A stretch of 64,000 nucleotides of DNA from Vitis vinifera (GCF_030704535.1 NC_081811.1:361501-425500), one strand, 5' to 3'; shown: positions 25,289-37,030, counted from the first letter of the stretch. A program made the numbers and translations. The notes: generated from the sequence alone by a model not told the origin.

Positions 25289-25516
25289 ATGAAGACATTC
25301 AACAAGGTCATCATCTGGGCGTTCATCTCAGCCTCTCTCTGGTTGATCCTCACCACAGCTGTTGCGGGAGGCGCTAGGATTAACACCAGCCTTAAGGTCG
25401 CTGATTTAATGATGAAAGGTCCAGTCCCTCCTTCTGCTGAATCTTCCTGTACGCGTATCGGCGGCGGCAATAGAGATGACCCCTGCCCCCGCTCCCCCCC
25501 TTCCCTTCATCATTGA
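25289..25516 (+). CDS. Small secreted peptide precursor 1, CTNIP/SCREW-like, one module (75 aa)
   Basis: Intronless, 75 residues. Residues 1-28 form a signal peptide (MKTFNKVIIWAFISASLWLI, then LTTAVAGGA). A variable spacer ARINTSLKVADLMMK leads to the module GPVPPSAESSCTRIGGGN (44-61) with Cys54 and Cys66 and the end CPRSPPSLHH. The start is the ATG that aligns with the starts of the four paralogues and lies downstream of the TATA box. The layout (signal peptide, variable region, short conserved C-terminal peptide with Pro-Pro-Ser and two cysteines) is that of plant signalling-peptide precursors; the SCTxI core resembles CTNIP/SCREW peptides, apoplastic ligands of the receptor kinase HSL3/NUT in immunity and water-loss control. 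That link is inference. Only 11 residues separate its cysteines (13 in genes 2 and 3). Confidence 0.75.
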   Translation: MKTFNKVIIWAFISASLWLILTTAVAGGARINTSLKVADLMMKGPVPPSAESSCTRIGGGNRDDPCPRSPPSLHH

Positions 25517-25607
25517 TGCTGATGCTGATGCTAATGGCCGATCGAGACGCTTCTGCTAGCTTTTTCTTGTGTGTTTGTGCTAATGATACAATGGGTTCAT
25601 GTTTTAG

Positions 25608-25668
25608 CTTTCAACAACAATGTTATCTTTACTTTTATGCTAATCGTATACTAAGATTGCAGACTGGT
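25608..25668 (+). promoter_or_regulatory. Conserved 3' UTR block after peptide gene 1
   Basis: TTTCAACAACAATG..., then TTTTATGCTAATCGTAT and TAAGATTGCAGACTGGTT. The same string of blocks follows peptide gene 4 (47377-47437) and gene 5 (59048-59107), though the spacers differ. Confidence 0.6.
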
Positions 25669-25734
25669 TTTAATTAATTTTTCTGTTTTGATCAGATTTT
25701 TTTCTTCTTCATCTGCAATGATTTTTGTTTTTTG

Positions 25735-26130
25735 TTTTTTTTTATTTGTTATGTGACTTATGTTGTAAGTGGAAGAACTCAGCGCGCGTGATAACACACC
25801 TTGAAAATTAAAACGCTCGTTTTGATTCTTCTGTGGGTTTCTTCTATCAGATATTTTCTTCTTCATCATAAATTAGGCAAAAGTAGCAAAACGGCTTAAC
25901 AACTAATAGTTTAGTTTGTTGTAAGCCTCTCTGTTTTCCTAATCCCTGCTATATATATAGCAGAGGTATTGTATTGCATATTATTCAATTTTTTCAATAA
26001 AACTCTCTCTTTCTCTCTATCTTCTTTTTTCTATCTTGCAGTAATTTTTTTTTTCCCCATTTGTAATGTATGTAACTTATGTTGAACGTGGAAGGAGTAG
26101 GGGCGCGTGATACAGGGCGTGAAAATTAAA
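25735..26130. repeat. Tandem duplication of ~300-bp unit 3' of peptide gene 1
   Basis: Segments at about 25735-25823 and 26040-26130 share a T-rich stretch, ACTTATGTTG, GTGGAAG, GCGCGTGATA and TGAAAATTAAAA. A weaker relative is found after genes 4 (about 47500) and 5 (about 59210). Confidence 0.5.
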
Positions 26131-26135
26131 AGTGG

Positions 26136-26137
<2 letters not shown>

Positions 26138-26197
<60 letters not shown>
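26138..26197. repeat. (TA)n microsatellite
   Basis: About 29 uninterrupted TA dinucleotides. Translated ORFs here are artefacts of the repeat. Confidence 0.95.
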
Positions 26198-26199
<2 letters not shown>

Positions 26200-26454
26200 G
26201 GGAGTGCATGGGTGTGTAGTGTGCGTACGTACTCTTTGCCTGTAATAAATCATAAAAGGATGCCTTCATCTTCACCGGTTGGTGCTTTTTCGCGGAAAGT
26301 GGAGTTGGAGACGAGAAATCGCTCCCTCCGCAGACCTGACTTGTAAGATGCATGATTAGTGTTTTTTTTTTTTTTGAAGTATCTGAGATGAATTTAGTGG
26401 AAAAGTAGAAGATCAAAAATTTTTTTTATTCTCTGTTGAATTTCTTTAAATAGT

Positions 26455-26905
26455 TTGGGGAGAAATGGTGGATCGATGAAGGAAATGGTGATGTTGGCCG
26501 TGAATTGGAGGTGGCCTCCATCTTTCCGCTCTCTCAACAAGTATACAAGTACGCAAAATTTTCCCTAGTTTTCTTTCATTTGTTGATCTCTACTTTTGGT
26601 TGATTTGTAGCTTCGTATTTCACCGAAATAGAGATCGGTGTTCCTAGATCTGCAATTTTGCAGCGGTTGGGCTTCAAATTTCTGTTGTGATTTGGCTTTT
26701 TCCTTTTCCCAATCGGGCATCAAAGTGGTAACAAAGGCTGCGTTTGATTTGAAGGGGAATGGGTAAATTTTTTTGCTCTTTAGATCTGCAATTTCGCTAC
26801 CATTTCTTCTAAAAATTTCTGCGAAAATAGTAAGGAATAGAAGAAATGCTGTTACTGGCCGTGACCCGATCTTTCCCGTACAAAATTTCCTTTTTCCTAC
26901 ATTTT
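26455..26905. repeat. Segment duplicated 3' of peptide gene 5 (59453-59893)
   Basis: Shared blocks include TGGCCGTGAATTGGAGGTGG, CCTCCATCTTTCC, GAGATCGGTGTT and CTAGATCTGCAATTTTGCAG, in the same order and orientation. It shows that genes 1 and 5 share flanking DNA as well as coding DNA. Confidence 0.8.
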
Positions 26906-27045
26906 TTTCCTTGGTTTTCTTTCCTTTGCTAATCTCTGTTTTGATTCGATTTGGAGCTTTTGAGGTTGTACTGTTTTTTTCCTTCAGAAAGTAGCGATAA
27001 AAGCTTAGAATCGACTTCGGCTCCACCCCAAGGCCTGCAAGGACT

Positions 27046-28700
27046 ATTAGACTTCATTCCTTTTGGATTGAGTTCCCACAAATTTTGTGCAGAATAGTGG
27101 GGTTGAACCAGCAGAGTGACAAAACATTAAAGGCTTCGACGCTTTCAGAAGCGAGCAAGTGGGGCGAGCTAGATTGTCATTTTCATTCTTCTTTGACTAT
27201 TTCGTCTCCATGTTGCCTTGTCATTCATCTCATAAATATTGAAACTTTGTTTCAACTTTGAAGATTTTGAAATGAATCCTGAGCGAAAGAAAATAAAAAA
27301 ATAAAAACATAAATTCAAAATTCTCCTTGTACATTTTTCTATTTTTATTCGGTTTTTTTTTTATAAATAATAATAATAATTAATAACCGACTTTTACATG
27401 AAATCCAATAATTTGTTAAGGCTTATCTATATCTATATTTATATTTATACTATATAAAAAAACAGCCCACTTTTAAGACTTTTGAGATCTAAAAATCCTA
27501 TCAAAAAAAAAAAAAATTATTATCTTAAAAGTCTAAAATTAAACACAAAAAAATCTTTCTACCCTCTTTCAATTTATTTGCTTTATTTTTATCTTTTATT
27601 TTTTATTTTACCCCTGTGCTTTAATTTGGGTGCATTGTATCCGGACCACTTTCCATCCATTCAAGTATATAAATTTTTTTATATATATAAAAAAAGAAAA
27701 AACATTTTTTGTCTTCACGTATTTCCTCTTCCCTTCTTGTTGACTAAACTGTATTTACAGCTGGCTTACGATCCTCCTTCAATTCCAAAGTATATTTACC
27801 TTCTCATTCTTATTTTTATTTTTATATAAATTAAAATTACTTTAAAAACGAAATATATGAATAAAAGATCTTATTATACATGAATTACTTTACTTGGCAA
27901 GAGTGAGTGAGACTTGGCCAACACACAAGAATTTAGAGCATCTTTCATTCTTCCACTGTATACTCAATGATAAGTCGAAATCTTTTGGATTGAGTTCCCA
28001 CAAATTTTGTGCAGAATAGTGGGGTTGAACCAGCAGAGTGACAAAACATTAAAGGCTTCGACGCTTTCAGAAGTGAGCAAGATTGTCATTTTCATTCTTC
28101 TTGCACTATTTCGTCTCCATGTTGCCTTGTCATTCATCTCATAAATATTGAAACTTTGTTTCAACTTTGAAGATTTTGAAATGAATCCTGAGCGAAAGGA
28201 AATAAAATAATAAAATAAATAAATTCTAACTTCTCCTTGTACATTTTTCTAATTTTATTCGGTTTTTAAAATTAAAATAAAAAACAATTAATAACCGACT
28301 TTTACATGAAAGACTTATCTATAAGACTATATCTATATTTATACTATATAAAAAAACAGCCCACTTTTAAGACTTTTTATTATCTTAAAAGTCTAAAATT
28401 AAACACAAAAAAAACTTTCTACCCTCTTTCAATTATTTATCTTTTATTTTTTATTTTACCAAATGACCATTTTACCCCTGTGCTTTAATTTGGGTGCAGT
28501 GTATCCGGACCACTTTCCATCCATTCAAGTATATAAATTTTTTTATATATATAAAAAAAGAAAAAACATTTTTTGTCTTCAGGTATTGCGTCTTCCCTTC
28601 TTGTTGACTAAACTGTCTTTACAGCTGGCTTACGATCCTCCTTCAATTCTAAAGTGTATTTACCTTCTCATTCTTCCACCGTATACTCAATGATACAAAC
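27046..28700. repeat. Tandem direct duplication (~920 bp and ~710 bp copies)
   Basis: Copy 1 about 27057-27972, copy 2 about 27986-28695. Both start with TTTTGGATTGAGTTCCCACA, pass GCTTCGACGCTTTCAGAAG and TGGGTGCA(T/G)TGTATCCGGAC, and end near CATTCTTCCAC(T/C)GTATACTC. Copy 2 has internal deletions. No coding content recognised. Confidence 0.85.
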
Positions 28701-29137
28701 CCATGAAAGGCCCGCTCACACTTTTTCTTCTTGTGTTTGAACCGTGTTACTTCTAGTCGAAGGAAGCCGGAGAATAAGAAATAGAATAAAAAGAATGCAA
28801 TGGCAATGGCATGAATTCAATGGGCGGTGTGCAATTTACACAAACTCCCATCTTTATTGAGTTGTAAGGAGAAATAGAATCAAAAGAATGCAATGGCATG
28901 AATTCATTTGGAGGTGGAGTTGTTGTAAGTTGTAACTGATAAGTGGAAATCTTTGGAAGCATGAATTCAATGGGGGGTGGTGGTGGAGTCTACAAAGCAT
29001 CCTGCTTCCTAATTAACACCTGGCACTTGGGTGGGACCTCCATTAATCAAACTCCATGTATTGGTCAAACAGCAAAATCTCAACTGTATTACTCATGGCT
29101 TTTACTATATTTTAAAATCGGACGGCCAGTAGTGAGC

Positions 29138-29153
29138 AGTCAAAAATTTGACT
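29138..29153. promoter_or_regulatory. Inverted pair of W-box cores upstream of peptide gene 2
   Basis: AGTCAAAAATTTGACT places two TTGACT cores head to head, 126-141 bases before the ATG. W-boxes bind WRKY factors and are typical of defence-induced genes. It is absent at the matching place of gene 3. Confidence 0.45.
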
Positions 29154-29177
29154 CCTTTGAAAGAACCTTTCCCTCGT

Positions 29178-29192
29178 GTGGGTCGGACCCAA
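29178..29192 (+). promoter_or_regulatory. Shared promoter palindrome of peptide gene 2
   Basis: GTGGGTCGGACCCAA, a near-palindrome 87 bases before the ATG. Gene 3 has GTGGGTAGGACCCAA at 35330-35344, 56 bases before its ATG. ACCATCC follows in both. Function unknown. Confidence 0.4.
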
Positions 29193-29278
29193 CACCCAGG
29201 ACCATCCAATTTTCTTTAAAACGGAGACCCAAGCCCCAAGCTCTGTTTGCACAACTCATCACTAACTCATTTTACAAC

Positions 29279-29497
29279 ATGAAATTCATCTGGGTCTCCC
29301 TTTCAATCTCTCTCTGTTTGATTCTCACCTTCACGATTTTGGTTGCAGCTGGTAGGGTTCATAGCATCTCCAAGGACTCTGTTTTAATGGCAAGAGGTCC
29401 AGTCCCACCTTCTTCTGCTTCTTCCTGCACTTATATAGGCGGCGACGATGGGGCCGACCATAGCCCCTGCCTCACTACACCCACTACTCCTCCATGA
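29279..29497 (+). CDS. Small secreted peptide precursor 2, CTNIP/SCREW-like, one module (72 aa)
   Basis: Intronless, 72 residues. The signal peptide MKFIWVSLSISLCLILTFTI then LVAAG is followed by RVHSISKDSVLMAR and the module GPVPPSSASSCTYIGGDD (40-57) with Cys50 and Cys64, then PCLTTPTTPP. Nearly identical to gene 3, with the same length and tail, so these two form a subfamily distinct from genes 1, 4 and 5, whose tails are CPxS..H-like. The ATG was chosen by alignment with the paralogues; the open frame runs upstream to 28943 but that part has no counterpart. A TATA-like TTTAAAAC lies at about 29215. Secreted-peptide reading is well supported; the CTNIP/SCREW link is inferred from the SCTxI core, two cysteines and the PPS motif. 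Confidence 0.75.
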   Translation: MKFIWVSLSISLCLILTFTILVAAGRVHSISKDSVLMARGPVPPSSASSCTYIGGDDGADHSPCLTTPTTPP

Positions 29498-29869
29498 GGT
29501 TGATGATGATCAAGCGCTTCTGGTATATCTTCGCCAATATATGTGTATATATATATATATAAACATAATGCTGTGTGGTTTTGGATTGTTCAATAATAAG
29601 ATCGAGCATGGGTTTGGATTTTTTATTGGTGTTTTGCTGTAGTATGTGGCTCACATCGAGGGAAAGACATATATGGAGAAAAAGGGGCAAAGCGAATATC
29701 TACATGGTCAGTCCTCTAAAAGAGGATGGCGAATCTGTCTATAAGAGGACGTGACATCTACATGGAGCGGGTCTGTCTATAAGAGGATGCAATGTCTGTA
29801 CGGAGATATGAAAAAAATTCATATATATATATATTTGGTTTTTTCAAAACCGTGAGGGTTCATTAGACC

Positions 29870-30430
29870 TAAAATGAATGGATGGGGTGGTTACAAGACT
29901 AGCCATGGCTTGCTCGATCAAAGGGTGAAGGTGGTCTCTCCCAGGTTTCTTGGGCTGTGCATGATTTCATGTATCTGTTTTGATATGACTTTCTTCAAAC
30001 AATGGAACCCATCAACATAACTGTGGAGAGATCAAATTAATTAGCCTTTGGTGGATACCCAGTTTGTTGCTGTACCTTTTCCAATGCATTGTTGCAGATT
30101 GGAGTCTGAGATAAATAAAACTCAAGCATGTCTTCCTCCAATGTGAATACTGTATGTTCTCTTCTGGCGGGTATTCAGTTTGGTGTTGTTTCTCTTTCTC
30201 TCACTGTTTGCTTCTCTCTCTCTAAAACTCAAATCTACTATGGTTTGAATTTTGTATGTGGCTTGAACAACCAATGGTAAAACTTGTGGGCCGTAATGGG
30301 TTGGACACCAATTGCTTCCCATGGGCTCACACTTCCTCTTGCAACCTTTCTGCCAGCCCATTGGATCAAGGAACCTTTCATAGTATTTAGAAAATGTCTA
30401 GGGCTGTTGAGAAGCGGATACATTCCATAC
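29870..30430. repeat. Flank of peptide gene 2 duplicated after gene 3 (36540-37030)
   Basis: Blocks such as TTTCTTCAAACA, CATGTCTTCCTCCAATGTGA, ATTCAGTTTGGTG and TAATGGGTTGGACAC occur in the same order in both flanks. This shows that genes 2 and 3 arose with at least 1.5 kb of flanking DNA. A short ATGGGTTTTGAAG|GTAAGT at 30511 looks like a first exon end, but I cannot join it to anything. Confidence 0.75.
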
Positions 30431-30529
30431 GCGAGAAGGGTCAGAGCAAGTGAAGAATCTATCCTCCTCTCATCCCCTTCTTCTTTTCTTGAGGCATCCT
30501 CTGCAACTACTATGGGTTTTGAAGGTAAG

Positions 30530-32160
30530 TTTTTGGCTTTCTACGACATGCTCTACTTTCAAATAACGGAAAAATTATGATATCCTGAACAATTGGTATT
30601 GGATTTTGTGTTGGTTATAGATTTTTCCTTTTTTGTTTTGGCCTTTTCTTTCATATTTCTTTTCCTATTTCAAAGTTACGAAACATGTAAAAGATTAGCA
30701 CTGTGTGACTAAGGCTAATTAGCATATATTTGAAGTTGAAATAACTGGGTTTGATGAAAATCTTGGGTCGAGGGAGGCCCTTGATTTTAATTAAATATTT
30801 TAGCCTGGCCTGAACGCAAGCTAAGACTTGGCGTGGGTCCTGCCTGGCCTATTTAGTATTTACATGCCTAGTCCTTGGTTGGAGTCCGACTCTTCAATGT
30901 CATGAAGAATATGTGTGGGTTTGAAAAGGATTCTTTTAAGGCATGTTTGGAGGAGCAGTGGGAATAAATTGCTGAACTTAAAATGTTTATACAATGTTGT
31001 AGTATGTGACTCGTATTGAGGGAAATTCATACTTGAGAAAAATAGGCAAATGTACTATTCAGGGGTATTTTTAAAATTTCATTACTAAGGGTTAGTATAA
31101 ACACTCTTTTATCTTGAGATATAGTAAAAGCCTTCTTCCTTATAGGCAATCCGTCGAACAACATTAAATCTGTATGTTTCTTTTGTTTTTTGTCTTAATT
31201 TCTTCACCAAGAATCGTTGCAGAAGTTCAACATACAATGAAACCAGAAGCCCATTTTTCATCAGTCAATAGTTTGTTTTGAAGATTGGGGAATCGATTTC
31301 TGCTTTTGGCCACAAATTCTAGTTGAATCAGGACCACAGGCACTGCCTTCATTAATGATTCTCAGGATCATGTTTGAAAGTATGTTTACCCTTCTATCTT
31401 CATTGCTTTTTTGTGTGTGGTTGGCTTGTTTACCCCTTGATTTGTTAGGATTCAACAGTTAGTGGGTTTTTCTTTTTCTAATTTTTTTCCTGTGATTTTT
31501 TGACATCAATTCTGAAATGAAATTTGTGGAAAAGCAAATAAAGGAGAAAAAAAATTCTTGAATTCTTGGCTTTATATTTGCTTAAAAGTTGTAATTTCTC
31601 TGCCTCTCTAGCTGTGGCTCAACCCTCTTTCTCATTGGGTTGTACAAATCTTTCAGTTGCCTATTGCCGTATGAATTATCAAGAGATGGGCATTGGGCAT
31701 AATTCCAAGATGGCAGCTGCAACAGTTCTAAGGCACCAATTTTGAATCTCATCACATTTGACACCTACCAAATCTCAGAGACATGGGTGTCCTCCAAATT
31801 TATATAAAGTGAATTACAAAAATAATCGTATCTACAAGGTTTTTTTTTTTCAAAAAAATAAAAATAAATATTAGACCATACCCAAATGTTTAATAAACAT
31901 TTTTCTTTGGTTCGAAAATAGATGAAAAAAAATCCATGCAAAAAGCACAAAAAGATTGATATAATTAATTTTTTGTATGATATATTTGGATATATCTGAT
32001 TTATTTACTATGAAAATACTTAATATAATGACCTATTTGGCCTTTAAATTCAAAATTTTTTTTTTTTTTTAAATTAGGGAATAAATTAAAACATGAAAAA
32101 AAAAATGTAGGAATGATTTTTATAGTTTATCTTGTTATATATGTTGTTTTAAAAATACAA
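30530..32160. other. Intergenic DNA, no supported gene
   Basis: Short ORFs only (for example minus 31582-31764), none with a recognisable domain or splice structure. Confidence 0.4.
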
Positions 32161-32169
32161 CGAACATAC

Positions 32170-32560
32170 TGGACATCTCTGTCTAGGTGTGTCTCAACCC
32201 ACTTAAATTTTGGGCATACCTCTCCTTATTAGGCATCTATCTCTCTCTAGGATGTCAGCCCTACAAATTGGGCATCTATCTTTTTCTAGGTGTATCTCAA
32301 GTCTCAACCCACTTGTATTTTGGGCATGCCTCTATATACCTTTATAGTTAAAAGGTCGTTCCATAAATGGGAATGGAATAAACTCTCTTTGGACAAGCTT
32401 TTCTCCTTAGTCCTTACATATTGGGCATCTTTCTTTCTCTAAGCGTGTCTCAATTTAGTTGTATTTTGGGCATGCCTCTCTCCTTAGTCTTCTCTCTCTT
32501 TGGTTATAACTTATACCTCACTCTCCCAAGCCCTTGCATGCTGGGCGTCTCTTTCCCTCT
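32170..32560. repeat. Degenerate minisatellite with GGGCAT core
   Basis: About four imperfect units of roughly 100-130 bp. Recurrent pieces are TTGGGCATCT, TCTAG(G)TGTGTCTCAA, CCACTT(G)TATTTTGGGCAT and CCTCTCTCCTTAG. Not coding. Confidence 0.7.
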
Positions 32561-32979
32561 CTTTTTCTATTTCAACTCACTTACTTTTTGAGCTTTTATC
32601 TATTTTTATTTCCCTTCAGATAAAAGATATAAACTTTTAAGTTACGTTTGTTAGAAATATATATATATATAAAGTCAAAAATTTTGAAAAAAAATAAAAA
32701 GTTGATTTAAAACTAATAAATTATTTATATATTACTTAGAACTCACACTTATTTTAATTCTTTTCATTAATATTTATTATATTTTTATACTAAAATCAAA
32801 CATAAAAAAATATTTTGTAAAGGTAAGGAAAAACATTTTTATTATCTAAATTTGTGTGACAATTTCTAAATTTAAAGAGAAAGAAAATCACACCAAAATT
32901 AGATCAACAAAGAATCCTTCTTCAACTAGGCTTGATATTACAGTAGACATGGCTATCACCTCCATTATTAAAAAATGTT

Positions 32980-34600
32980 TAATTTAATAATATTATAAAG
33001 TATTTAAAAAGAGGAATGTGGTATTAATCTTAAAAATAAACTATAAATAAAATAGAGATATTGTCATTTCCCATATTCTTTAACGTTGCAAGATTTTCAT
33101 TGATGGTATTTTTGGTTCACATGGTGGTCCACTGGTCCTATAGAAAAAGGTCCATAGCTTTACACCTTTATGGTGATTTTGTACCTGATCCAGATGTTGT
33201 GCCGGGTATAGATTTTGCCTTTTTTGAGTCTTTTCCTATATATATTCTCTTCCCATAGGCCCAAGATTTAAGGACCTTGAAAATAAAGAGGTATAGAATG
33301 GGTCCGGAGTCAAAGAATTATTCACAAAGCTGAACAATTGATTTTACTTGCATTGACTTTTCCTTATCTTTTATTATAAGTACAGATTGAAAGAGAAATG
33401 TTTAAATTTGATTTTACTTACAAGAAATTGATTTTACTTTATATTATTTACTTTTGGTATAATTAATTTTTTACAATTTTATTTCCAAAAGAAAATATTT
33501 TATTTCAAATTTTATTTACTAAAAAAGGAAATTTACAAATTATTTAAAGAAGGATTTTTACAAATTTATTTGCAAAATAATATTTCAATTTTATTTTATT
33601 TACATAGGAATTGATTTTTATTATTTTATTGAAAACTAAATTTATGCATTTAAAAAAAACATTAATTTGATTATTATTTGAAAAAAATTATTTTACAAGG
33701 AAAAAGAAGGTTTTCACTTATTTATTAATGTCAAATTCTCGAAAAGTACTAAAAAAAAAATTAAGGAAAATGATTTTCAAATATTTAGTTTTACTATAAA
33801 AATATAAAAAAATCAAATATAATTAAAATTAGTTGAAATTTTATGTATTTTAAATTTATTTAATTTTTATATAATAGAGAAAACTAAATGAAATAAATTT
33901 AAAGAAATATATAAAAATAATTTATTTAATTTTAAATTTATTTTTTATTTTTTTATTTTGATTAGTTTTTTTTTTTTCTCTCACATGTCCTCTCAAATTT
34001 TCCGAGGACCAAACATAGCATAAAAGAAAAGAAAGTTCAATTTAAATCTTTATTTAAGAAATGCGATTTTTACAAATTATTTAAAAGAACATTCCAATCC
34101 AAGTAATTTTTTTTTTACAACTTTTATTTTCAATCTGGTTTTTAGTAAATAAAAAATTTTGTTACAACTTATATTTACCAAATATCTTCAAATTCAAATT
34201 TTATTTTAGAACATTAATTTTACAACTTTATTTTCAAAAATAGTTCCAATGATCTTTATTTTAAGAATGTGATTTTTACAAATTATTTAAAAAATACTCC
34301 AATTCAAAATGATTATTTTACAATTCCTATTTATAAAAATTATTTTCAAATTCAATATTTATTTTAAAAAGAGATTTTTATTTAATTTCATCTAAAAAGC
34401 ATTTTACTAAATGAATTTATTTTTATTAAAGAAAGTTCATCAATTTTATAAAAAATGTTTTACAATTAAAAAAAATGACTTTTTGGACCTTTAAATAAAA
34501 AATAAAAAAATTGGGCTGTTTTTTATTAATGAAAAGATTTTTTAAAATAAAAAATGACAATTTTAAAAAAAAGAAATAATCAGAATATACACCCTTAATA
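32980..34600. repeat. Very AT-rich block with repeated TTTTTACAAATTATTTAAA motif
   Basis: The motif TTTTTACAAATTATTTAAA and close variants recur at about 33532, 34065 and 34270, with intervening ATTTTATTT-rich spacers. It looks like decayed repeat or LTR DNA, without coding domains. The segment at about 34620-34900 is less AT-rich and may be part of the same element. Confidence 0.45.
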
Positions 34601-34925
34601 TATGGAGAAAAAAAAAAACACGCCACCATTGCCTGTACTCTAGGGCCTAGTACCCTTAAATACGGCCCACGACTATTCCTGAACCTTCTCTTGCTCTGCA
34701 AATATGGCCCTGCATGTGGTATGTATCCATGGTGGTTTCATCCAATAACCAGAAATTGGGACCATACTTAGAGTAAATAAAATACAATAAATCAGGCCCA
34801 AAACAAAGCCCAAATGAATAATATTCAACCCCAATCAGATTCAAAGGCTCAAATCAGTTCAATAACCAAACCTAAATAAAGGTTTGCAAACACTCTATCG
34901 TGGAAATTTAAAAAAAGAAACTTAC

Positions 34926-35087
34926 CCGATCTGGAAGTCCTATGACGAGGTCATCGTAATAAACAAAGCAGTTAGGATCACGGCATGATGGGAAACGGGA
35001 ATCCAGAGGAAAAAAAAACAAAGAGACAAGAGGGATGACGGTGGAAAGGAAGTAAACTGATGCAAGGAATGAGAAAGAGAAAGGAGC

Positions 35088-35126
<39 letters not shown>

Positions 35127-35250
35127 GGCTGCAGTGGGTAAGAACGAGAGAAAGTGTGAGAAAAGTGGAGGATGGGATAAGTAGTGAGTAAGCAGGAGAG
35201 TGGGAGAATGTGGTGGTGAGATGAGAGAGGAATAGAAAGGAAAAAAACAA
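34926..35250 (-). other. Possible minus-strand first exon or leader, divergent from peptide gene 3
   Basis: On the minus strand a CT-rich stretch (the (GA)n run at about 35091-35120 read in reverse) leads into a stop-free frame ending CFVYYDDLVIGLPDR, directly followed by a good donor GTAAGTTT at 34925. No convincing ATG is present in that frame near its start, so it could be a non-coding leader exon. A second exon was not found. I do not recognise a family. Confidence 0.25.
35091..35120. repeat. (GA)n microsatellite
   Basis: About fifteen GA units about 280 bases upstream of peptide gene 3. Confidence 0.95.
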
Positions 35251-35329
35251 AAGGGTTTTTGGGTTTTTCTTTTAACTTTTGGGAGTACGCACTTGCACAC
35301 CTCATAACACATTTCACAGCGTTACTTCC

Positions 35330-35344
35330 GTGGGTAGGACCCAA
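35330..35344 (+). promoter_or_regulatory. Shared promoter palindrome of peptide gene 3
   Basis: GTGGGTAGGACCCAA, the partner of the element at 29178 before gene 2, here 56 bases before the ATG. Confidence 0.4.
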
Positions 35345-35399
35345 GACCATCCCTCTTAAGAACTACTCTAATTGCACAACTCATGACTCATTTCACAAC

Positions 35400-35618
35400 A
35401 TGAAGTTCATTTTCCTCTCCATTTCAATCTCTCTCTGCTTGATTCTCACCGCCACAATTCTGGTAGCAGGTGGTAGGGTTCATAGCATCTCCAAGGACTC
35501 TGTTTTAATGGCGAGAGGTCCAGTCCCATCTTCTGCTGCTTCTTCGTGCACTTATATAGGCGGCGACGATAGGGCCGACCATCGCCCCTGCCTCACTACA
35601 CCCACTACTCCTCCATGA
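35400..35618 (+). CDS. Small secreted peptide precursor 3, CTNIP/SCREW-like, one module (72 aa)
   Basis: Intronless, 72 residues, the close paralogue of gene 2. The signal peptide MKFIFLSISISLCLILTATI then LVAGG is followed by RVHSISKDSVLMAR and the module GPVPSSAASSCTYIGGDD with Cys50 and Cys64, then PCLTTPTTPP. The second proline of the usual VPPS is Ser here (VPSS), a change in the most conserved part of the module that could affect receptor binding or proline hydroxylation. The start is fixed by alignment with gene 2; both share a leader ending TTGCACAACTCAT...CATTT(T/C)(A/C)CAACATG. An RPC8 fragment follows 2.2 kb downstream. Confidence 0.75.
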   Translation: MKFIFLSISISLCLILTATILVAGGRVHSISKDSVLMARGPVPSSAASSCTYIGGDDRADHRPCLTTPTTPP

Positions 35619-36539
35619 GGTTGATGATGATCATGCGCTTCTGCTATAGCCCCTGCACTTATGTATATATATGTACATAATGTCGTGTGGTTTTGGATTA
35701 GATAATAATAAGATCGAGCAAGGGTTTGGATTTTTTCTGGGTGTTTGAAGATCATCAGGTCCTTGTGTCAAGATTTAAGTTTTCTGATTGTTTAGTTTTT
35801 TTTTTTGTTTTAATAATCCCTATTAAGCAGGGTAGTTTCCAGCTTTGACTTATTCTCTACTCTTTACCACGTTATTTGTTAGTGTAAAACGTGGGCTGTT
35901 TTTCTTATAAATTAGTTATTGTAAGGCTATTTTATTAGCCAAGGTTGTTGATCAAAAGAGGTGGATTTTTCCCAGTTTTGATTCACAACACCTTGTGTAA
36001 TTTTTTAATTTTGTGATTCATGTTCATTCAAGAATAAAATTCTGTTAGTTAGTTAAACAATTGTTTTTGTAAGAGGATGAGCTGAAATTAGTTTCAGATT
36101 AGTTATAGCTTTCTCTGTTTCCAGTCTCCTATATCTAGACCTTTCCTACTCATATTTCTGATGAAAAGAAAGAGAACGAAACAGAGCACTCTGTTTTCTT
36201 CTTCTCTTCTCTGTTTCTTTTTCTCCTTTCTACTCTGTTTCTTTTTCATAATAAATATCTTTTATCATTTGCTGACTCTGTTATAGCTTCAATCTGTGAC
36301 TCTGTGGGCATTCTCGTCATTTGAGATATCTTGCAAGGCAAGGGAGAAAGTTATAATCTCTTTCATTTTTCATATCATCAATATTTACCACCTTTTCAAA
36401 AGAAGAATTGTAAATGCTGAGACTTGTCATACCCAACATGGGACTGGGAAAACTCATTGGTTCAGAACACAATATGTACTCATCAGGTCCTCTGGATAAC
36501 TCATAGAGAGGTGAAAAAAGTAATATTTTTAAAAACCTT

Positions 36540-37030
36540 GAGCAAAACTGGTCATGATGGGATGGAATGGGTGGCCATGAATTCCTCCATCAAAGGGGTG
36601 AGGGTAGTCTCTCCAGACTTTGGGCTGTGCGTGTTTTCATATATGTGTTTTGATACGACTTTCTTCAAACAGTGTAACCCATCAACAAAACTGTTGAGAT
36701 GGCAGTGGAGAGTGGAGATGAAATAAGCGTCAAGGTATAACCGTATTACCGTATAAGCCATCATGTCTTCCTCCAATGTGAATACTGTACGCTCTCTTCC
36801 GGTGGCTATTCAGTTTGGTGCTGTTTCTCTCACTGTTTCCTTCTGTTTCTCACACTCCCTCTAAAAATCAAATCCAACTGTTGTTTGAATTTTTGTGTGT
36901 GGACTTGTGGGCCATAATGGGTTGGACACAAATTGGTTGGGCTCACACCTCCTCTTGCAAACTTGGACCAGCCCATTGGGTCACCTTTCATAGGGCTATT
37001 GAAGTGGATACATTCCATATGCGACGAAGG
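36540..37030. repeat. Flank of peptide gene 3 duplicated from the gene 2 flank
   Basis: Partner of 29870-30430, with the same order of shared blocks. The short ORFs here are not conserved as protein between the two copies. Confidence 0.75.

Noticed and set aside
26107..26416. ORFs with long Ile-Tyr runs
   Set aside because: Translation of the (TA)n microsatellite.
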